From: Artemia franciscana
Lineage: Eukaryota > Arthropoda > Branchiopoda > Anostraca > Artemiidae
Reading direction: 5' to 3'
Length of the DNA: 64,000 nucleotides
NCBI RefSeq assembly: GCF_032884065.1
Contig: NC_088865.1
Span: 43,223,152 to 43,287,151 of the forward strand
The notes under the pieces were generated by a model, which was not told the origin of the DNA, searched no databases, and worked only from the letters and a program-made list of their open reading frames with translations. Every line of letters begins with the position of its first letter. Position 1 is the stretch's first letter. Below, piece after piece: positions 48,860 through 58,888 of this stretch. The translations under genes and the position numbers were made by a program.

Positions 48860-50590
48860 AAACAGTTCGTGGTAACGAACTGTAGTAAGGAGCGACCCGG
48901 CTCAATAGTAACCAAAACTCTAAAAAATGGAATTTTGATACCAATAGCTACATCAAAAGAATCGCATTTTAATGCTGGTTTTAAATATATAAGTTTCATC
49001 AAGTTTAGTCTTACCCATCAAAAGTTACGAGCCTGAGAAAATTTGCTTTATTTTAGAAAATAGGGGGAAACGCCCCCTAAAAGTCATAGAATCTTAACGA
49101 AAATCACACCATCAGATTCAGCGTATCAGATAACCCTACTGTAGAAGTTTCGAGCTCCTATCTACAAAAATGTGGAATTTTGCATTTTTTGCCAGAAGGC
49201 AGATCACGGATGCGTGTTCATTTGTTTTTTTGTTTTTTTGTTTTTTTGTTTTTTGTTTTTTTTTCCCCAGGGGTGATCGTATCGACCCAGTTGTCCTAGA
49301 ATGTTGCAAGAGGGCTCATTCTAACGGAAATGAAAAGTTCTAGTGCCCTTTTTAAGTGACCAAAAAAATTGGAGGGCACCTAGGCCCCCTCCCACGCTAA
49401 TTATTTTCCCAAAGTCAACGGATCAAAATTCTGAGATAGCCATTTTATTCAACGTAGTCGAAAAACCTTATAACTATGTCTTTGGGGACGACTTACTCCC
49501 CCACAGTCCCAGTGGGAGGGGCAACAAGTTACAAACTTTGACCTGTGCTTACATATAGTAATGGTTATTGGGAAGTATACAGGCGTTTTCAGGAGGATTT
49601 TTTTGGTTTGGGGGAGGGGTTGAGAAGAGGGGGATATGCTGGGGGAACTTTCCTTCGAGAATTTGTAATGGGAGAAGAAAATTTCCATGAAGGGAGAGCA
49701 GAATTTACTAGCATTATTAAAAAAAAAAACAATTAAAAAATAAAAGTGAAAAAGCTTTTTCAGCTGGAAGTAAGGAACAGCAATAAAACTGAAAACAAAC
49801 AGAAATTATTACCCATATGAGGGGCTCACCTCCTTCTAATACCTCGCTCTTTATGCTAAAGTATTTTCGGTAATTTCAACTACTTATTCTACGGCTTTTG
49901 TGATTCAGGGGGTCATTCTTAATGAATTGGGATAAAATTTAAGCTTTAGTGTAAAGAGCGAGGTACTGACGATGGGGCGAATCCCCTCATGTATGTAATA
50001 AAAACATGAGAATACAAAAGTTCTTTACGTAAGCTAATTTATAAATTACGTAAATCTTTTACCAATAAAAAGATTCGTAAAAAATTAAAAGTTCTAGTTG
50101 CCTTTTTAATTAACCAAAAAATCGTGGGGCAACTAGGCTTCGTCCCCCGCTCTTTTTTTCTCAAAATCATTCGATCAAAATTATGAGAAAGCTATTGAGC
50201 CAAAAAAAAAATATACAAATTTCGTTTTGATCATTCCTCTGCGGAGAGCCAAAATCAAAACATGCATTGATTCAAAAACGTTCAGAAATTAAATAAAAAA
50301 AACAAGTTTTTTCAACTGAAAGTAGGGAGTGACATCAAAACTTAAAACGCACAGAAATTACTTCGTATATGAAAGAGGCTGCTTCCTCATCAACGCCCCG
50401 CTCTTTACGCTAAAGTTTTTTACTGTTTTAGAAAGAAGAATTGAGAGAAAGAGTCAAACTTTAGCGTAAAGAGCGGGGCGTTGATGAGGAAGCAGCCTCT
50501 TTCATATACGAAGTAATTTCTGTGCGTTTTAAGTTTTGATGTCACTCCTTACTTTCAGTTGAAAAAACTTGTTTTTTTTTATTTAATCAC
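48860..50590 (+). repeat. Repeat family R-A, longest copy
   Basis: Starts with a perfect hairpin, CAGTTCGT-GGTA-ACGAACTG (48863-48882). It continues AGGAGCGACCCGGCTC, GGAATTTTGATACCAATAGC, GGGGGAAACGCCCCCT, GGGGTGATCGTATCGACC and GGAGGGCACCTAGGCCCCCT. It ends in two successive foldbacks, one around 49860-49960 (CTCTTTATGCTAAAG / CTTTAGTGTAAAGAG) and one at 50290-50586. No coding capacity is recognised. It interrupts unit U copy A. Confidence 0.85.
50290..50586. repeat. Near-perfect foldback, ~130-bp arms
   Basis: Arms 50290-50419 and 50456-50586 with a ~36-base spacer. I found one clear substitution (AGTAGGGAG against AGTAAGGAG) plus small differences in the terminal A/T runs. Confidence 0.95.
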
Positions 50591-50765
50591 TTCCAAAGAT
50601 TGAATAGAAATAAATTATCCACTCCTATATTTTCGTGAATTAGAGCCTCTTTGGTCCATCCAATACATTTCTGTGAGCGTGAGGCTAAGTGTTTTCACAA
50701 CAACATCTAGATTCCTCTTTAATCCTAAAAACAGCACCAGAGGGAGACCTATCACAAGCTATCAA
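50590..50765. repeat. Unit U, copy A (right part)
   Basis: TATCCACTCCTA, GAGCCTCTTTGGTCCATCCA, GAGCGTGAGGCTAAGTGTTT and ACCAGAGGGAGACCTATCAC match 54110-54250. It ends where the RTE LINE begins. Confidence 0.85.
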
Positions 50766-53229
50766 AAGATAGAAATAGGGATAGATGGTATCCTAGCCTA
50801 GGTAAATTTGGTGTAGGAAAAGAAAACAGTAATGGCTATAGGCTTTTGCAATTTTGTAGGTATAACAACCTAGTTATAACCAATACGGTGTTTGGTCACA
50901 AAATGGCCCATAAGTTGACATGGTATTCACGTGATGGTAAGACAGCAAACCTTATTGTAAACAGAAGACTAGCAGGATCAATACAAGAAACTAGGGTGTA
51001 TAGGAGTGCTGTTATTGATGTTAAAAGTAAAGATCACCATCTAGTAGTGTCTAAGGTTAATTTAAAGCCGAAATTTCGGAAGGGTAACTCCCTCCCGGAA
51101 AGTTATAATGTTGGTAGACTTCAGGATGAAAATTTTAGAAAAAATTCCAGGAACAGTTGAGTACTAAACTTGAGGGTTTAAAATTTGACAATGTGGAAGA
51201 TGGATGGAATAATTTCAGAAAAACAATTTGTGAAGTTGCTGATGGTGTCCTAGGGAAGAGTGCTAAGACTGCAACTAGGAATATTAGTGAAAAAGCTTTA
51301 GGTTTAATAGAGAGTAGAAGGGGTTTGTATAAGTATTATCTGAGTGATAGGTCGTATGAAAACAAAAGGAATGTAAAGAAAGTGGAGAAGGCATTAAAAT
51401 ATGAACTAAGGAGATGTGAAGTGGAGGCCATGGATAAAATTGCTGAGGATCTGGAAGATGCGGCTAGACGGCATAATAGTAAAATATTATGCTGGCATGT
51501 TAATAAATTGAAAGGGAGTAGCCAATCCGGACTAGTCCCAGTTAAAGATAGAAATGGGGCCACACTTAGTGATAAGGAAAAAGTTAAAGAAAGATGGGTG
51601 GAACATTTTGAGAATGTGCTAAACCGAGATACAGTTGCAGGAAAAGATATAGATGAAAATGAAAAAGTTTGTGATACCTTGGATGTGAAGGAAGATTTGT
51701 TTAGTGAGGAAGAATTAGCGACAGTACTAAATGGATTAAAAAATAATAAGGCCCCAGGTGCTGATAATATGATTAATGAGTTTCTTAAATATGGTGGCTC
51801 TGAGGTTAGGAAGAAGCTACTGAAGATTATGAACATGATTTTTGAAAAAGGGTCAGTACCCAATGATGTTAGGAAAACCTTAATCAAACCACTGTATAAG
51901 AAAGGTGACAGAAGTGAGTGTCGTAATTATCGAGGCATTAGTCTGGTCTCTGTAGGTAGCAAATTACTGAGTAATATGATACTTTTTAGACTGAGACATG
52001 CTGTAGACAAAGTTTTAAGGGAAGAACAATGCGGTTATAGAAAAGGTAGAGGATGTGTCGACCATGTTTTCACTCTTAGGTTAATAATTGAGAAGTCCCT
52101 TCGTTGTCAAACACCTTTGGTCCTTAGTTTTATCGATTATGAGCAAGCTTTCCATTCTGTTGATAGAACAGCGTAAACAAAGGTCTTATCGTTATATGGT
52201 ATACCAGAAAAATACATTAAAGTGATTTCCGCTATGTACGAGAATAATACTGCTTCGGTTAAGGTAGGAAATGAGGTTAGCAACTGGTTTTGTATTAAAT
52301 CAGGAGTTAAGCAGGGTTGTGTTCTATCCCCCTTTATATGGATCATTTTGATGGACTTCGTCTTAAGGAGCACAGGAAAGGCAATTGGAGACCATGGAAT
52401 CAAATGGGGAGGAAGAACGCTCCTGGACTTAGATTATGCTGATGATTTAAGCATATTAGATGAAAGTGTGAGCAAAATGAATGAATTTTTAGAGGTTTTA
52501 CGAGTTCGGGGTGCTAAAATAGGCTTGAAAATTAATGTTAAGAAGACTAAGTCACTAAGGCTAGGAATAAGTGAAGATGAACAGGTGACATTAGGTAACG
52601 AAAAGATTGATCAGGTTGGGAGCTTCAGTTACCTTGGTAGTATTATTAGCAAAGATGGTGGGAGCAGTGAAGATGTTAAAAGTAGAATAGCTAAAGCTCA
52701 GGGTGTTTTTTCACAGTTAAAAAAAGTTTGGAAGAATAGAAAGATAAGTCTACAAACCAAGATTAGAATATTGGAAGCTACAGTGATGACAGTGGTCAAA
52801 TATGGCTCTGAAGCGTGGGCACTCCGAAAAGCAGATGAAAATTTACTAGATGTTTTCCAGAGAAATTGCCTACGGATTATTCTGGGTACCCGGCTGACTG
52901 ACCGTATTTCAAACGGTAGGTTGTACGAAAAGTGTGGTTCAATCCCGCTTTCTGGGGCTATAATGACAGAAAGGTTGAGATGGCTAGGCCACGTTCTACG
53001 GATGAAGGATGACAGATTACCGAAGATTGTCCTTTTTGGCCAACCGTCTGGGGCTACACGGAAAGCAGGTCGTCCTTGTCTGGGTTGGGAGGATGTCATA
53101 AATAAAGATTTAAAGGAAATGGGAACTTCCTGGGAGGGTGTAAAGAGGGAGGCTTTAAATAGATTAGGTTGGAGGAGGAGTGTGCGTAGCTGTGTTGGCC
53201 TCAGGCGGCTTGGTGCTGCAGTGAGTTAT

Positions 53230-53261
<32 letters not shown>
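50766..53261 (+). mobile_element. RTE-clade LINE, 5'-truncated, nearly intact, with (TAG)n tail
   Basis: The C-terminal part of the endonuclease (NGYRLLQFCRYNNLVITNT, then LTWYSRDGKTAN, KDHHLVVSK) is followed by a reverse transcriptase and a C-terminal domain ending AGRPCLGWEDVINKDLKEMG and GLRRLGAAVSY. The domain order and the very short microsatellite 3' end fit the RTE clade. The 5' end is lost inside the endonuclease. A (TAG)n run at 53230-53261 closes the element. I saw no clear target-site duplication. Confidence 0.9.
50846..53232 (+). pseudogene. RTE polyprotein with one frameshift and one in-frame stop
   Basis: The endonuclease end (50846-51160) and the reverse transcriptase (from 51157) are in different frames, because one extra A in an A-run near 51140 turns EN-FRKxFQEQL into a premature end. 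From 51157 to 53232 the frame is open except for TAA at 52174-52176. Reverse transcriptase motifs are intact: LKNNKAPGADNM, LYKKGDRSECRNYRGISLVS, QCGYRKGRGCVDH, FIDYEQAF (first catalytic Asp at about 52135), SGVKQGCVLSP and DYADDLSIL (52432-52458). The Asp of AFD is His (AFHSVD). The missing IDY in the endonuclease (DGKTAN-LIVNRR) is a small deletion. The damage is light, so the copy is young but dead. Confidence 0.88.
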
Positions 53262-53319
53262 TAACAGGAGTATTAATGCATAGAGGATTACTAAAACGTT
53301 TCCAATTATATTTATTTAG

Positions 53320-54260
53320 TTACTTTGTCTTGAATAAAAAACTTGCTATTGTCTGTGGACATAGTTTAGAATCATACCATTCACTTTTTCTTTATTAACT
53401 GCAACCATAGGGCTAACCGGTGACGTACTTAATGTGATCAGCTAATCCAAATGGATATGTCTAACAGCCGTTGACTCTACAGAAATGCTTGTAACGTAAG
53501 CTACTAGGTGGAAGAATATAAAATGATCTGTGGCTTGTCAGCAAAAAATAATCCACTAATAAGAATTGATTTTACATATTTGCGGTCCTTTAGTAAGCCA
53601 ATGTGAAAGGGACAAAAAATGACTAAGATTCCGACATAAGTTCTGCTACAGCTTGTATTGTGAGGCATAGTTTAAGGATTTTGGTAAAAATGAATGGAAC
53701 AAATGTCATGACTGTTAGGATTGCTGCATCGTTCCAATCTCTTATGCACGTTTGGGATATCTTCCGTTGCAATGGGTGGAAGATCAGAACGTCGCAAATG
53801 GTTTAGAATGAGCGATAAAAATGTTTTAGTACTAAAGCTAATTCATAGCAGTTTTAAAATCTAATAACTTAAAATTCTAATGTGTGAAACGCATATGCTG
53901 TTCATAAAAAGCCTTTTGCTTAGTCAACCAGTGATGTCAGTGAGGGGGGGGGGTGTAGGAAGCATTTGTCACCTTAGATTTTTATCCCCATCAGACTAAA
54001 AGGTCTTGAACAGATACAAGCTTCGCATTTTCACTGAAATAAAACAAAAAATTGGTCTTTCCCTGATTATTAAACATAGTTTTTATCCTATTACGAAGAT
54101 TGAAAAAAAATATCCACTCCTACGTTTTCGCTATTTAGAGCCTCTGTGGTCCATTCAACACATTTCAGAGAGCGTGAGGCTAAGTGTTTTCATAACGATG
54201 TCTAAATATCCTAAAAATGGCACCAGAGGGAGGCCTATCACAAACGATCAAAAGGCGCAG
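53320..54260. repeat. Unit U, copy B
   Basis: Uninterrupted copy, colinear with copy A: TTACTTTGTCTTGAATAAAA through ACCAGAGGGAGGCCTATCAC. A frame PKNGTRGRPITNDQK near its end is matched by PKNSTRGRPITSYQK in copy A. Confidence 0.88.
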
Positions 54261-54474
54261 CCGAAACCAAATTTACTCAACGAGCACATGAGCTAAGGCA
54301 ACAGTTTTTAAACGAGCGCGTTAGGTAATATTGAAAAATTCAATTAATGTGGCTTGCCTGAACGAAGATAGAAGCTAAGGACAAATGGCAAGACACTTTT
54401 ATTAAAAATAACTGCATAATAAGAGCCTCAGTCCATAGAGGGACACAGAAATGTTTCCAATTATATTTGTTTAT

Positions 54475-54835
54475 CTGCTTTGTCTTGAATAGATAAGTTG
54501 CAATTGTCAGTGGACATACTTTGGATTCATACCGTTCACTTTTTTTTTTATTCATAGCAACAATAGGGCCAATCAATGACGCACTTAATGTGATCAGGTA
54601 ATCCAAATTAGATTTAGATTCACTTTTATTGTTGATATATGCTATCGATTGTTTTATCGACGTCATATGATATCCAATGGGATGTGATATTAGAAAAGTA
54701 CATCTATCCAAAATATATGTTACAGTTAATGTCGTCAGCTTTGTCTTTGTAAGTTTCTTAGAATTGAAATGTCTAACAGCCGTTGATTCTACAGAAATGC
54801 TTGGTAGATGCAGTCAGACAGGCGATGGTGCAGCG
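54475..54835. repeat. Unit U, copy C (partial)
   Basis: CTTTGTCTTGAAT, CAGTGGACATACTTTGGATTC, CTTAATGTGATCAGGTAATC and TCTAACAGCCGTTGATTCTA follow copy B's order. The 5' flank TTTCCAATTATATTTGTTTA also matches the flank of copy B (53300-53319). Confidence 0.8.
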
Positions 54836-55579
54836 GTGAAAAGAAAGTTAAATATTTAATTAAAATAAAAGTGACACACTTACTAGCGGAAACATTATGG
54901 TTAGGTGTAACACAGATGGGGTCAACAAATATCTCATAAAAATAGCCAGAACACTGGACGGACATCCTTCTGTTTTATGTTCTTTGTAGGCTAACAGGTA
55001 TCCACCAAGATACCTCTTAAGACGAGAATATTAACTTTTATTAGGAGACGACCTTTCAGAAAAGTAATATCTTGGGATAACAGATCACAAACAGGAATAG
55101 TTTATTCTTTGCATCACAAACGTTTAAATTCAAAGCTTGCAAAAGTAAGGTGAGCGATTTTGAGTTATTAGACATACATTTTTTATAGCACTTCACATTT
55201 AAAGTTGTAGGACATATTTTATTATCTGCAATTTGCACATTTTGTAAACTATTACATAGGTTGTTGTTAGTTTTTTTCATGGGGGACTGAATATCACTAA
55301 CACTTCAATAATTTCTGTTTAATTTCTTAATTGGGATATTATTTTGTAACTGCAAACTTTAGAAATGTTTTTAAAGCTTTTCAACGTTTCTTTTTAAAAA
55401 CTAAAAAGTCAGAATATAATTTATATTTAAGAAAAAATTTGAATATTTAGTCAAAATGATCAAGCAGCCATAGTTTTGTGCCGGAATTCTTTCACATTAC
55501 TCTTACTAAAAAATTTGGGGGAGTGTGATTTTCATTTAATTTTATAAGTAATACTCATCATCTTTTCCATTATTTTATT
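54836..55579. other. Unassigned DNA
   Basis: AT-rich; no gene or repeat recognised. Confidence 0.4.
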
Positions 55580-56240
55580 CATTACCCATCACAAAAAAGC
55601 TGGACAGGTCCTCGAAAAGACGGAAGAAAAATCAAGAAAAACAAAAAGAAGCAACAGAAGGAAAAATATGTTTCAACAGCTACAAACACACCACAAACAG
55701 AAATGACTAAAGATGGGAAGACTCCTGGAACTTGAGCAGAAAAAATCACGAAAACCCTTCTTATCAACTCTAGCTGGGCTTATGGACCGATGCTTTCTCT
55801 GCAAAATAGAGTTACTTGTCTTTGTTGGCAATTCCAACAAATACTTTCCAAATTTAAAATAAAGGCTGTGAATTTGATTTCTCTTATCACACTTATAAGA
55901 GACTACCGAACACGAAAAGATCATGTTGGTGAGGAACTATTAGGCTGTTAGATAACCAAGAAAGGTGTACTCTACTCAGATACGAAACCTTTGAAGCCAC
56001 AGATGTATACGCAGACCGAATCTTACAAGCACAATTTTCAACTGTCAATTTTGTAGTTTCTTTCAGATCAGCTCCAAGAGGCATACCAAGGTAAGTAAGG
56101 CTGCTAGCAAAAGAAACTTCAAACCAATACAGACTTGTTGAATTTTCTATTACCTTTATAGTTAAATGATAGAACAACTGCATTATCGGTGTTAAAACCA
56201 AAACCAATATGCTCAGTAACACAAATATTGAACACAACTT
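55580..56240 (-). mobile_element. Non-LTR retrotransposon fragment (3' domain), decayed
   Basis: The minus strand gives ASSLTYLGMPLGADLKETTK, then LTVENCACKIRSAY and SRVHLSWLSNSLIVPH, and in another frame IHSLYFKFGKYLLELPTKTS. This is the order seen in the region downstream of the reverse transcriptase of many LINEs (YLG-P-G ... PH ... RSLYF-F-K-LL). It is related in type to the 23.2-24.0 kb fragment. Frames are broken. Confidence 0.65.
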
Positions 56241-56319
56241 GGAGAAGTCAAAGCTCCTTGGCGTACCGACCTTTCAAGATCGGAAAAAGTAGACTGTCCA
56301 TCTTTAATTATACCCTGTC

Positions 56320-56560
56320 TTAGCAAAGTGGATTGATGCACTGCTCGGCAATACGGACCCGGGCTCGATCTCTGCTGCAGCAAGGTTGGGCGACTAGCCT
56401 GCTACTTGTGCCTGTAGAAAAGACCCAACAGCTCAAACGTCGATTTGACACCTTATGTGCCAGCAATGGCCCTTGAAAATCTTTATTCTTTTTCTTTTTA
56501 TCTTTGGTTTTAGCTTTCATCTTTCGGTACATATATAGCCCTGGTGCATACCATAACGAG
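56320..56560 (+). repeat. tRNA-derived SINE family, copy 2
   Basis: A box GTGGATTGATGCA (56328-56340), B box GGGCTCGATCTC (56361-56372), then GGGCGACTAGCCTGCTACTT, GTAGAAAAGACCCAACAGC and GCCAGCAATGGC. It is colinear with the reverse strand of 36870-37035. Confidence 0.78.
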
Positions 56561-56948
56561 GATAGGCTGGCATACAAGATTGGAGCTTTTCAGGTGCTCT
56601 GAGACGATTTGGGGTCTGCGCTACGTCTAAAGTTCTTTTCTCCGTCACTAGTCCTGACAAGGAATCCTTATTTCAGTGGCCTCTCAGTGGCATTAGGAGG
56701 GACCTCTCACTATTTTTTCTAGCCAAAACTGCATATATTAACAGCACTGTAGGATGACCCTGAAGAGTGATACTCCTCGAGCAAATTGTAGCCTAATAAA
56801 TAACATTGATTTGTACTGGTTTTTCGTTAATGTGTAACTGTTCTGGGTGTGGTATATTTTGGTAGGGTTTTCTGGCCGATAAGCCTAATTCTAGCTAATT
56901 TATCCATTATGGGTTGCCTACCCACTGTAGAATAATATTTTAAATCAT

Positions 56949-56949
<1 letters not shown>
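56561..56949. other. Unassigned DNA
   Basis: No gene recognised between the SINE and the (AT)n tract. Confidence 0.4.

Positions 56950-57033
<84 letters not shown>
56950..57033. repeat. (AT)n tract, left flank of the Helitron
   Basis: About 84 bases of AT ending exactly where the Helitron's TC begins. Confidence 0.97.
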
Positions 57034-57036
<3 letters not shown>

Positions 57037-57157
57037 ATATATATATAAATAAGTTGTCTGTCTGTGGATCTGTGGATCAGGTGACGTCATGTTTCTGTGT
57101 CGGCTAACGTCATGAAATTAGTTGTCAGGTGACGTCATGTTTCTGTGTCGGCTGACG

Positions 57158-57494
57158 TCATGAAATTAGTTGTCGTCATTTTTGCTTTGACGGTGACGTC
57201 ATTCAAGTTATATAAGACATATGTTCACGTAGAAATCTATTAATGTTTAAGTTTACAATGGCTGATGAAGATGCTCAAAGAGTCTATGCCAAAAAACTTG
57301 CTGCTGATAGTTCCTCGGCACGCTTTCTTTTCTGACTTTCTCTATCAGCAGCAAGTTTTTTGGCATAGACTCTTTGAGCATCTTCATCAGTCATTGTAAA
57401 CTTAAACATTAATAGATTTCTACGTGAACATATGTCTTATATAACTTGAATGACGTCACTGTCAAAGCAAAAATGACGGCAACTAATTTCATGA
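57158..57494. repeat. Inverted duplication at the Helitron 5' end
   Basis: Arms 57158-57309 and 57342-57494 match over about 151 bases with a few differences, around a 32-base spacer. Each arm includes the ATG-containing segment GTTTACAATG(G/A)CTGATGAAG. Confidence 0.93.
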
Positions 57495-57640
57495 CTTAAT
57501 TTCAGAACTTAATTTCTGTGTTGACTGACGTCATGAAATTAGTTGTCGTCATTTTTGTTATGCCGATGCTTAGTATATTGTAAAACACATTAATTTGGTT
57601 AATAATATACCATTTAAAACACCAAAATGAACATCCTGGA

Positions 57641-57705
57641 GTAGTCACTCGGTGAGAGAGGGTGTCAGAACGGAGAATGAAGGTCCCAGGTTCAAATCCT
57701 GGTTA
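57641..57705 (+). repeat. tRNA-like module (pol III A and B boxes)
   Basis: A-box-like TAGTCACTCGG (57642-57652) and B box GGTTCAAATCC (57689-57699). The latter lies in a perfect T arm, CCAGG-TTCAAAT-CCTGG (57686-57702). A long A-rich tail follows, as in a SINE. No complete acceptor stem is visible, so it is not called as a working tRNA gene. Confidence 0.65.
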
Positions 57706-57708
57706 GGC

Positions 57709-58205
57709 TAAAAAAGGTAAAAATCTAAAAACTAAAAAAAAAACTGAAAAAACTAAAAAAGGCAAAAACTACAAAAAAAACTAAAAACTAATAAAAAAAA
57801 AATTAAGAATAAAAATAAAAAAAATAAAAAAGATAAAAACTAAAAAAAAGTAAAAAGAAAAAACGAAAAAAAACTAAAAAAGCTAAAAAAAAGGTAAAAA
57901 CCAATAAAAAACTGAAAAGAAAAAAAGGAATAAAACTAAAAAAATTTTCATCTAAAAAACTAAAAAAAAACTAAAAAAGGTAAAAACTAAAAGAACTAAA
58001 AAGAAAAAAAAACTAAAAAAAGGAAAAAAACTGAAAAATAAAGGAGAAAAAGAAAACTAAAAAAATATAAATAAAAATAAAAAAACTAAAAAGATAAAAA
58101 CTTCAAAAAAAACTAAAAAGAAAAAAGAAAAAAAACTAAAAAACCTAAAAAAAGGTCAAAACCAATAAAAAAAAAAAAACTAAAAGGAAAAAAAGGGAAA
58201 AAATT
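57709..58205. repeat. A-rich (AAAAACTA)n tract
   Basis: About 500 bases of AAAAACTAAAAA-type sequence directly after the tRNA-like module; no coding potential. Confidence 0.95.
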
Positions 58206-58234
58206 AAAAATTTATTTCATCATATACCAATTCA

Positions 58235-58512
58235 AAAACGAATATATACCGGGATGACGACCGGGACACAGGGAATATAAATGACACAACTACAACGGGG
58301 ACGCCGGGGGGCACAGGGGGATATAAATGACGACCGGGACACCGGGACACAAGGAATATAAATGACGCCCGGGACACTCAAAGAGAAATCAGAGACTGGA
58401 ACACCGGGACACAAATGACGACCGGGACACAGGGAATATAAATGACGACCGGGACACAGGGACATAACTACAAAGGGGACGCCGGGGTGCACAGGGGGAT
58501 ATATAAATGACG
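58235..58512. repeat. G-rich minisatellite in the Helitron
   Basis: Repeats of ATATAAATGACGACCGGGAC and ACAGGGA with GGGGACGCCGGGG inserts. The reverse strand is open only because of the repeat. Confidence 0.9.
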
Positions 58513-58529
58513 ATGGCGACTCAGGGAAT

Positions 58530-58727
58530 GGTCGATTAGCAATCACCATCAACAAAGGTCAAGGGCAATCATTAGAATCATGAGGTATAGATCTGAATAC
58601 GGATTGTTTTCCCATTGACCATTATATGTTGCATGTTCAAGAGTCGGTAAACCTGACAATCTATTTATATGCACAGACAATGGGACAGCAAAGAATGTTG
58701 TATATTCGCAAGTTTTACGTAGTTAAA

Positions 58728-58730
<3 letters not shown>
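58530..58730 (+). pseudogene. C-terminal end of a Helitron helicase, broken
   Basis: RLAITINKGQGQSLES, a stop, then GIDLNTDCFPIDHYML and out-of-frame traces of VGKPDNLFI and DNGTAKNVVYS. This corresponds to the last PIF1-like helicase motif (TINK-QGQ-LE...FSHGQLYV-SRV) that ends Helitron proteins. It has an in-frame TGA and frameshifts. Confidence 0.78.
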
Positions 58731-58731
<1 letters not shown>

Positions 58732-58796
<65 letters not shown>

Positions 58797-58797
58797 A
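58732..58797. repeat. (AT)n tract inside the Helitron
   Basis: About 60 bases of AT between the helicase relic and the 3' end. Confidence 0.97.
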
Positions 58798-58888
58798 TCT
58801 ATATTCACAGGTGGGACATATGGACACAACTACAATGGCGCGTAACTAATATGGCGCGTAACGACTTACGCGCGCGGGGGGGCTTGGG

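Noticed and set aside
51336-51887. 183-codon minus-strand frame opposite the RTE reverse transcriptase
   Set aside because: It is the antisense shadow of the LINE frame.
57641-57705. A functional tRNA gene
   Set aside because: The T arm is perfect but no acceptor stem or anticodon arm could be folded with confidence, and an A-rich SINE-like tail follows.
58232-58555. 107-codon minus-strand frame rich in Pro/Gly/Cys
   Set aside because: It is produced by the G-rich minisatellite.
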